Below the pieces are notes generated by a model. The model ran no database searches. It was not told the origin of the DNA and saw only the letters and a list, made by a program, of their open reading frames with translations. DNA of 64,000 nucleotides from an uncultured Muribaculaceae bacterium. Its GTDB lineage: Bacteria > Bacteroidota > Bacteroidia > Bacteroidales > Muribaculaceae. Below are positions 63,948-64,000 of this stretch, piece after piece. Location: the NCBI GenBank assembly GCA_948788915.1, contig CAQFOZ010000001.1, forward strand, positions 33,880-97,879, given 5' to 3'. Both the position numbers and the translations under genes were made by a program. Every line of letters begins with the position of its first letter. Position 1 is the first letter of the stretch.

Positions 63948-64000
63948 CGCTTCAAGATGGGCTTGAACCAACGACCCCCTGATTAACAGTCAGGTGCTCT
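63948..64000 (-). tRNA. tRNA-Asn (anticodon GTT), 5' part outside window
   Basis: Reading the minus strand from 64000: D-stem end, anticodon stem CCTGA with loop CTGTTAA and TCAGG (anticodon GTT), variable region, T-arm GTTGG-TTCAAGC-CCATC, acceptor TTGAAGC and discriminator G. CCA is not encoded. The T-stem has one U-U mismatch (positions 50-64). The first 20-25 bases are off the right edge. Confidence 0.93.

Overview
The window looks like chromosome from an anaerobic gut bacterium of the Bacteroidales, probably close to the Muribaculaceae. The case rests on -7 boxes of the Bacteroidetes type (TAnnTTTG, usually without Shine-Dalgarno sequences), a GH77 amylomaltase with N-terminal starch-binding domains, the bamD-rpoZ pair, the DUF2520/KdsC-like/Maf trio, secreted proteins with a C-terminal tail of the kind 'PVEYFNLQG', and an AT-rich base composition. 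The genus is an inference. I see no insertion sequence, prophage, integrase or CRISPR array.

Layout. 1-3353 is the end of a thiamine operon (thiG, cut by the window edge, thiC, thiH). A superoxide dismutase follows, then a minus-strand GntR/ABC cassette with a previously uncalled 40-residue membrane peptide at its end. From 6514 to 22556 lies a block I read as a glycerophosphodiester/glycerol-3-phosphate utilisation locus. It has two exported calcineurin-like phosphoesterases and a companion secreted protein, GlpQ with a DeoR-type regulator, a GlpT-like transporter, the anaerobic dehydrogenase GlpABC, a HAD phosphatase and a secreted GH36 alpha-galactosidase. Together these could hydrolyse glycerophosphodiesters outside the cytoplasm, import glycerol-3-phosphate and oxidise it to DHAP.

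From 22710 to 63000 the content is mostly housekeeping: a clostripain-like lipoprotein, MscS, a ThiF-like E1 enzyme convergent with glutamine synthetase, thioredoxin and ClpB, a ROK kinase, Maf/HAD/DUF2520, omega and BamD, a PASTA protein and RluD, an acyltransferase, a membrane phosphoesterase, FolK, LptG-like permease and Tgt, DUF1015, Fur, an EamA transporter, an AraC regulator, class II ribonucleotide reductase, amylomaltase, an N-terminal-cysteine amidohydrolase, a thioesterase, DprA and a nucleoside phosphorylase. The end of the window has a four-gene minus-strand cluster of unknown function (59973-63727), with a secreted paralogue of the 16040-17101 protein, then a tRNA-Asn cut by the window edge.

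The most unusual material is in DNA and protein patterning rather than in a named system. There is an intergenic repeat family with AAGTAAGT/ACTTACTT ends (five copies); a second repeated motif, AAACTGTTTAAATTTATT (four copies), two of which form the arms of a large imperfect palindrome; a perfect 32-nt palindrome inside a coding sequence; near-perfect palindromes just downstream of the -7 boxes of glnA and tgt; and a secreted protein family that has shared its N-terminal leader with a phosphoesterase.
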